Source: Candidatus Geothermincola secundus
GTDB lineage: Bacteria > Actinomycetota > Geothermincolia > Geothermincolales > Geothermincolaceae
Direction of reading: 5' to 3'
Assembly: GCA_015711755.1 (NCBI GenBank)
Contig: JACVIY010000012.1
Span: 1 to 33,145 of the forward strand
Length of the DNA: 33,145 nt
A model generated the notes under the pieces. That model saw only the letters and a list, made by a program, of their open reading frames with translations. It had not been told where the DNA came from and did no database searches. Shown piece by piece: positions 29,374 to 33,145 of this stretch. Within the stretch, counting starts at the first letter, position 1, and every line of letters starts with the position of its first letter. The position numbers and the translations under genes are program-made.

Positions 29374-30657
29374 TTGCAGTCAGGTGGGCGCTTTGACTAT
29401 TACAGCGGGCTCTACGCGGACCGCACCTACTCCATGATGTCCTCGGAGATAAGGGAGCTGCTCGCGGTCACCGCGCGTCCGGACATAATATCATTGGCTG
29501 GGGGTCTGCCCTGCACCGAGGTGATGCCCGTTGGCATGCTCACGGAGCTGGCGGAGCGCGTTTTCCGGGAAGACGGGCCGGGGGCCATGCAGTACGGCCC
29601 CACCGACGGGTATGCGCCGCTCAAACGCTCGCTGTGCATGGTGATGGAGGAGGAGGGGCTGCGCGCCTATCCCGAGGAGATCATCATCACCCACGGCTCC
29701 CAGCAGGCCCTGGACATGCTCTCCAAGATACTGCTGAATCCCGGCGACCCGGTCATCGTGGAGGCGCCTTCCTATGTGGGGGCGCTGAACAGCTTCATGA
29801 GCTATCAGCCGGAGATGTTCACGGTGGGAATGGACGGCGACGGCATGCTGCTTGGCGAGCTGGAGTCGGTCTTGCTGCGGCTGCGGCGCAGCGGAAAGCG
29901 GGCCAAGTTCCTCTACACCGTCCCCAATTTCCAGAATCCCGCGGGGATAACCCTTTCGGCCGAGCGGCGGATGGGCCTGATAGAGCTGTCTCGCGAACAC
30001 GACCTGATGCTGATCGAGGATAATCCCTACGGGCTGCTGCGATATGAAGGCGAGCCGCTCCCCACCCTCAAATCGCTGGATCCCCAGAGAGTGGTCTATC
30101 TGGGAACGCTGTCCAAGATCTTCTCAGCCGGCCTGCGGATAGGCTGGGCTTTTGCCCCCCCTCCGCTCCTGGAGAAGCTGCTTCTGGCCAAGCAGTCCGC
30201 CGACCTCTGCACTTCCGCGCTCACCCAGCGCATCGCCCACGCTTATTTCCAGACGCAGGACTGGCGCGCGACCGTGGCTCGGCTGGCGGAGGTTTATCGT
30301 AGGCGTCGCGACGTCATGCTGGAATCCCTCGAGGAGTTCTTCCCCGAGGAGGCATCCTGGACCCGCCCGGGAGGGGGGTTCTTCGTCTGGGTGACCCTGC
30401 CGCCTTATCTGGACACCAAAAGCATGTTGGCCCGGAGCGTGGAAAGCAAGGTGGCCTATGTGCCCGGAACCGGCTTCTATCCGGGGGGCCGCGGGGCTCA
30501 CGAGATGCGCCTCAACTTCTCCTATCCGGATGAAGAGGAGATACGCGAGGGGGTCAAGCGGCTTTCCAAAGTGATCCGGAGGGAGATCTCCCTGGCCCGC
30601 TCGCTGGGTCTGGACATCGCTGGAGACGAGGGCAGCGTTACCTCTGGAGGTGGATGA
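29374..30657 (+). CDS. PLP-dependent aminotransferase (LysN/MocR-type fold type I)
   Basis: Cytosolic aminotransferase of 427 residues, class I/II, closest in pattern to the 2-aminoadipate aminotransferase (LysN)/ARO8-like group. Features are ISLAGGLP (39-46), MQYGPTDGY, THGSQQALD, PNFQNPAG with Asn188, EDNPYG with Asp216, the PLP Schiff-base Lys248 in LGTLSKIFSAGLRIGW and a C-terminal MRLNFSYP. There is no N-terminal GntR helix-turn-helix, so it is not a MocR regulator. The start is TTG at 29374 with GGTGAGG upstream. It overlaps the D-Ala-D-Ala ligase start. The substrate is unknown; amino-acid aminotransferases of this group are often broad. Supply of cell-wall precursors is a guess from the pairing. 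Confidence 0.87.
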   Translation: MQSGGRFDYYSGLYADRTYSMMSSEIRELLAVTARPDIISLAGGLPCTEVMPVGMLTELAERVFREDGPGAMQYGPTDGYAPLKRSLCMVMEEEGLRAYPEEIIITHGSQQALDMLSKILLNPGDPVIVEAPSYVGALNSFMSYQPEMFTVGMDGDGMLLGELESVLLRLRRSGKRAKFLYTVPNFQNPAGITLSAERRMGLIELSREHDLMLIEDNPYGLLRYEGEPLPTLKSLDPQRVVYLGTLSKIFSAGLRIGWAFAPPPLLEKLLLAKQSADLCTSALTQRIAHAYFQTQDWRATVARLAEVYRRRRDVMLESLEEFFPEEASWTRPGGGFFVWVTLPPYLDTKSMLARSVESKVAYVPGTGFYPGGRGAHEMRLNFSYPDEEEIREGVKRLSKVIRREISLARSLGLDIAGDEGSVTSGGG

Positions 30658-31604
30658 TGGGCAGGAGAGTGGCCGTGCTCATGGGAGGCAGCTCGCTGGA
30701 GCGCGACGTATCCCTGCGCTCGGGACGGCGCATAGCGCGCGCCCTGCGCGAGCTTGGGCACGAGGTAAGCGAGCATGACATTGACCGCGAGCTGGTGGCG
30801 GACCTCAAGGCCGCCCGCCCCGACCTGGTGTATATCGCCCTGCACGGAAAGTACGGCGAGGACGGAACCGTTCAGGAGATCCTGGAGATACTGGGGCTTC
30901 CTTACACCGGCCCGGGCGTCTTCTCCAGCACCGTGGGCTTCAACAAGATACTCTCCAAGGAGATCTTCATCCGAGAGGGCATCCCCACTCCCCCCTTCTT
31001 CACCCTGTCCTCGGCCACCTTTCAGGAAATGGGGGCCTCGCATCTTCTCGGGGATATCGCTGATCGCCTGGGGTTCCCCTTGGTGGTAAAGCCCGCCGCC
31101 CAGGGCTCAGCGCTGGGAGTGAGGATCGTCGGCGGCCCGACTGAGCTAGCGCCGGCCATAGCTTCCGCTTTGGACTACGACGACCGCGTCCTTCTGGAGA
31201 AGTTCGTGCGGGGGACCGAACTGGCGGTCAGCATCCTCGGCAACTTCGAGCTCGAGGCCCTTCCGCCAGTGGAGATAGTGCCGCGCAGCGGATATTTTGA
31301 CTTTGAGTCGCGTTATACCCATGGGGCCACGGAATACCACTGCCCCGCGCGCCTGGAGGAAAAGGCGCGGGAGGGGGCCTCCGCGGTGGCCCTGCGGGCC
31401 CACCGAGCTTTGGGCTGCCTGAATGTCTCCCGCGTGGACATCATCGTCGACGAAGAGGGCGTTCCCCAGGTGCTCGAGCTCAACATCAGCCCGGGCATGA
31501 CCGAAACCAGTCTCCTTCCCATGTCGGCGGAGGCGGCGGGGATGACCTTCCTGGAGCTGGTGGAGCGTCTGGTGGAGCTGGCCCTGAATAAACCGGCGGA
31601 CTGA
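30657..31604 (+). CDS. ddl: D-alanine--D-alanine ligase
   Basis: Cytosolic ATP-grasp enzyme of 315 residues that makes D-Ala-D-Ala for peptidoglycan, the short (DdlB) length class. The catalytic N-terminal motif GGSSLERDVS is followed by LHGKYGEDG, PYTGPGV, KPAAQGSALGV and the end of the metal site VPQVLELNISPGMTETS. The ATG at 30657 has GGAGG 6 nt upstream; another ATG at 30654 is only 3 nt away from it. Either overlaps the aminotransferase stop, so translation is coupled. It converges on parB. Confidence 0.93.
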   Translation: MGRRVAVLMGGSSLERDVSLRSGRRIARALRELGHEVSEHDIDRELVADLKAARPDLVYIALHGKYGEDGTVQEILEILGLPYTGPGVFSSTVGFNKILSKEIFIREGIPTPPFFTLSSATFQEMGASHLLGDIADRLGFPLVVKPAAQGSALGVRIVGGPTELAPAIASALDYDDRVLLEKFVRGTELAVSILGNFELEALPPVEIVPRSGYFDFESRYTHGATEYHCPARLEEKAREGASAVALRAHRALGCLNVSRVDIIVDEEGVPQVLELNISPGMTETSLLPMSAEAAGMTFLELVERLVELALNKPAD

Positions 31605-31610
31605 ACGGGG

Positions 31611-31622
31611 GGCCCGCGGGCC
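31611..31622. repeat. Perfect 12-bp palindrome at the ddl-parB junction
   Basis: GGCCCGCGGGCC fills most of the 20-nt gap between the convergent ddl and parB genes. It has no T-run. Comparable palindromes lie at other convergent junctions in the window. Confidence 0.35.
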
Positions 31623-31624
31623 TT

Positions 31625-32491
31625 CTATCCCGCAAACTCCTCAGAGGTCTGCACCCCCAGCTCCGCAAGCAGCCTCGCGAGCTCCCTGTCGTTGCGGAAA
31701 TCGATGACGATGCGGCCCTTTCTCCTGCCCCTGAAAACCCTGACCTTTGAGCCCAGCCGCGCGGATATTATCGACTCAAGCTCTTCCAGTCTAACCGGCT
31801 TGGTTTTTTTAGAGGACGGCGCTCCTCCCTCCGCCGCCTTCAACAGATGCCTCCTCGCCAACTCCTCGGCCTGGCGGACCGACAGCCCCTCGTCGATGAT
31901 GCGCCTCGCCAGCTCTCCCTGATAAGGGTCTCCCTGCAGGGCCAACAAGGAGCGGGCGTGGCCGGCGCTGAGCTCTCCGGCCACCACTGCCGCCTGTATC
32001 TCCAGCGGCAACTGCAAGAGGCGCAGGGTGTTGGAGATAGCCGGCCTGCTCTTCCCCAATCTCTGAGAAAGCTCCTCCTGGGTAAGGCCGAAGTCCTCCA
32101 TCAGCTGCCGATAAGCCCCCGCCTCCTCTATGGCGTTGAGGTCCTCTCTGTGCAGGTTCTCGATCAGGGCAACCTCCAATGCCTGGGGGTCGCTCGTGTC
32201 CCTGACCACTGCGGGGATGGAGCTCACCCCCGCTTTGAGGGCGGCCCTCCATCTCCTCTCCCCCACCACCAGCTCATAGCCTCCCGGGCACGGCCTTACC
32301 ACCACGGGCTGCACAACCCCGTGCTCGAGGATGGAGGCGGCCAGCTCTTCCAGCCCCTCATCATCGAAGGTCTTGCGCGGCTGCAGGGGGTTTGGCTTGA
32401 TGCGGTCCAAGGGCACCATCTCGTAACGCGGCTCGGCGCCGTTGGAGGCGATGAGCGCGCTCAGCCCCTTACCCAGTCCTTTCTTGGCCAT
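31625..32491 (-). CDS. parB: Chromosome partitioning protein ParB
   Basis: Cytosolic CTP-dependent DNA clamp of 288 residues that loads at parS sites near the origin. It has a basic N-terminal tail with the ParA-contacting GLGKGLSALI, the CTP-binding box GERRWRA (77-83) and ENLHREDLN (111-119). A helix-turn-helix follows (about 136-160, LTQEELSQRLGKSRPAISN), and a C-terminal dimer domain lies after a Lys/Ser linker. The start ATG lies inside the end of parA (23-nt overlap), with AAGGAAG upstream. The usual chromosomal order parA-parB is kept. Confidence 0.96.
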   Translation of the reverse strand: MAKKGLGKGLSALIASNGAEPRYEMVPLDRIKPNPLQPRKTFDDEGLEELAASILEHGVVQPVVVRPCPGGYELVVGERRWRAALKAGVSSIPAVVRDTSDPQALEVALIENLHREDLNAIEEAGAYRQLMEDFGLTQEELSQRLGKSRPAISNTLRLLQLPLEIQAAVVAGELSAGHARSLLALQGDPYQGELARRIIDEGLSVRQAEELARRHLLKAAEGGAPSSKKTKPVRLEELESIISARLGSKVRVFRGRRKGRIVIDFRNDRELARLLAELGVQTSEEFAG

Positions 32492-33145
32492 TCCTCATCA
32501 CTTCCTTTGCAAGCTCATGGTAGGATATGGCCCCCTTGGATAGGGGGTCGTACTCACAAATCGGCCGCCCGTAGCTGGGGGCCTCGCTCAGCCTCACGCT
32601 GCGAGGTATGAGGACGGAGAAAGCGTGCTGCGGGTAGGCCTTGCGGACCTCCTCCACCACCTGTCGGGAGAGGTTGGTGCGCGGGTCGAACATGGTCATC
32701 ACTATTCCCCCTATGCGCAGGTCGCGGTTGAGATGGGCGCGCACTTTGTCGATGGTGCGCATCAGCAGCACCAGCCCCTCCAGGGCGTAGTATTCGCACT
32801 GAATGGGTATGAGCACTTCGTCCGCCGCTGCCAGTGCGTTTATGGTGAGCAGCCCCAGGGAAGGAGGGCAGTCTACAAAGACGTAGTCGTACTCGCACAG
32901 CACATCCTGCAGGGCCTCCTTAAGCCTCCATTCTCGCGACATCAACGCCACCAGCTCCACCTCGGCCCCCGCGAGCTGTATGGTGGAAGGAGCGAGCCGC
33001 AATCCATCTATGCCCGTATCGAGTATTATCTCTCTTATGGGCACATCCTTCACCAGGGAGCCGTAAACGCATTCTTTTATGCGGCCTCGCTCAACGCCCA
33101 GGCCGCTTGTGGCGTTGCCCTGAGGATCCAGGTCCACCAACAGAA
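32469..33145 (-). CDS. parA: Chromosome partitioning ATPase ParA (5' end cut by the window)
   Basis: ParA/Soj-type ATPase. About 225 C-terminal residues are present; the P-loop (KGG-x-GKT) and start lie beyond the right edge. The retained motifs are VDLDPQGNATSGLG, a Walker B strand in DYVFVDCPPSLGLLTINAL, IQCEYYALEGL, and MFDPRTNLSRQVVEEVR near the end with IPRSVRLSEAPSYGRP. These are typical of chromosomal ParA proteins that move origin-bound ParB. It overlaps parB by 23 nt. Its position suggests the replication origin and rsmG lie not far to the right (inference). Confidence 0.95.
   Translation of the reverse strand, partial: LLVDLDPQGNATSGLGVERGRIKECVYGSLVKDVPIREIILDTGIDGLRLAPSTIQLAGAEVELVALMSREWRLKEALQDVLCEYDYVFVDCPPSLGLLTINALAAADEVLIPIQCEYYALEGLVLLMRTIDKVRAHLNRDLRIGGIVMTMFDPRTNLSRQVVEEVRKAYPQHAFSVLIPRSVRLSEAPSYGRPICEYDPLSKGAISYHELAKEVMRNGQERTG

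Overview
The window is a GC-rich bacterial chromosome segment, densely packed with short operons. GTG and TTG starts are common and one start appears to be CTG. Several features point to Actinomycetota: a DUF5318 protein, a CwlM-like two-repeat peptidoglycan-binding protein with an amidase-like tail not far from parAB, an MptB-like polyprenol-dependent mannosyltransferase, and three genes whose promoter geometry predicts leaderless mRNA. A complete chemotaxis set with CheC and CheD is unusual for classical actinomycetes, so I infer a motile, early-branching actinobacterial lineage. This comes from gene content; no rRNA or ribosomal protein gene is present to confirm it.

Layout. 163-1417: a divergent pair, an RsbRD-N-like regulator and a histidine phosphatase. 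1560-3818: DUF5318, CooT-like nickel protein and glycerol-3-phosphate dehydrogenase in one operon. 3956-5955 (minus): a lipoprotein, a zinc-ribbon membrane protein and a zinc-ribbon cytosolic protein. 6081-7499 (minus): a stand-alone GltA-type flavoprotein. 7804-8805: a DUF4349 membrane protein. 8806-9268: a gap with hairpins and a possible coding remnant. 9269-11923 (minus): a beta-propeller protein and an MptB-like GT-C enzyme. 12043-13009: an EF-Tu-domain-2-like protein and a small membrane protein. 13022-15307 (minus): a lipoprotein made of two tandem repeats, and an arginase-fold protein. 15413-19015: a geranylgeranyl-reductase-like flavoprotein, a Cys-rich protein, a TetR regulator and the CwlM-like pseudo-amidase.

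19062-29156 (minus) is the chemotaxis island, in transcription order cheR, mcp, mcp, (promoter), cheW, cheY, cheB, cheA, cheC, cheD and an Asp23/Gls24 gene. Receptors signal through CheW and CheA to CheY. CheR and CheB set receptor methylation, CheD deamidates receptors, and CheC is the CheY-P phosphatase that normally partners CheD. No flagellar or pilus genes lie in the window. 29374-31604: an aminotransferase overlapping a D-Ala-D-Ala ligase. 31625-33145 (minus): parB and the 3' part of parA, which suggest the replication origin is not far beyond the right edge.

No tRNA, rRNA, CRISPR array, insertion sequence or prophage was seen. I did not find a clearly new multi-gene system. The best leads are the CwlM-like protein without zinc ligands, the lipoprotein with duplicated DxDxDG loops, the receptor without an external sensor domain, and the symmetric divergent promoter near 11985.
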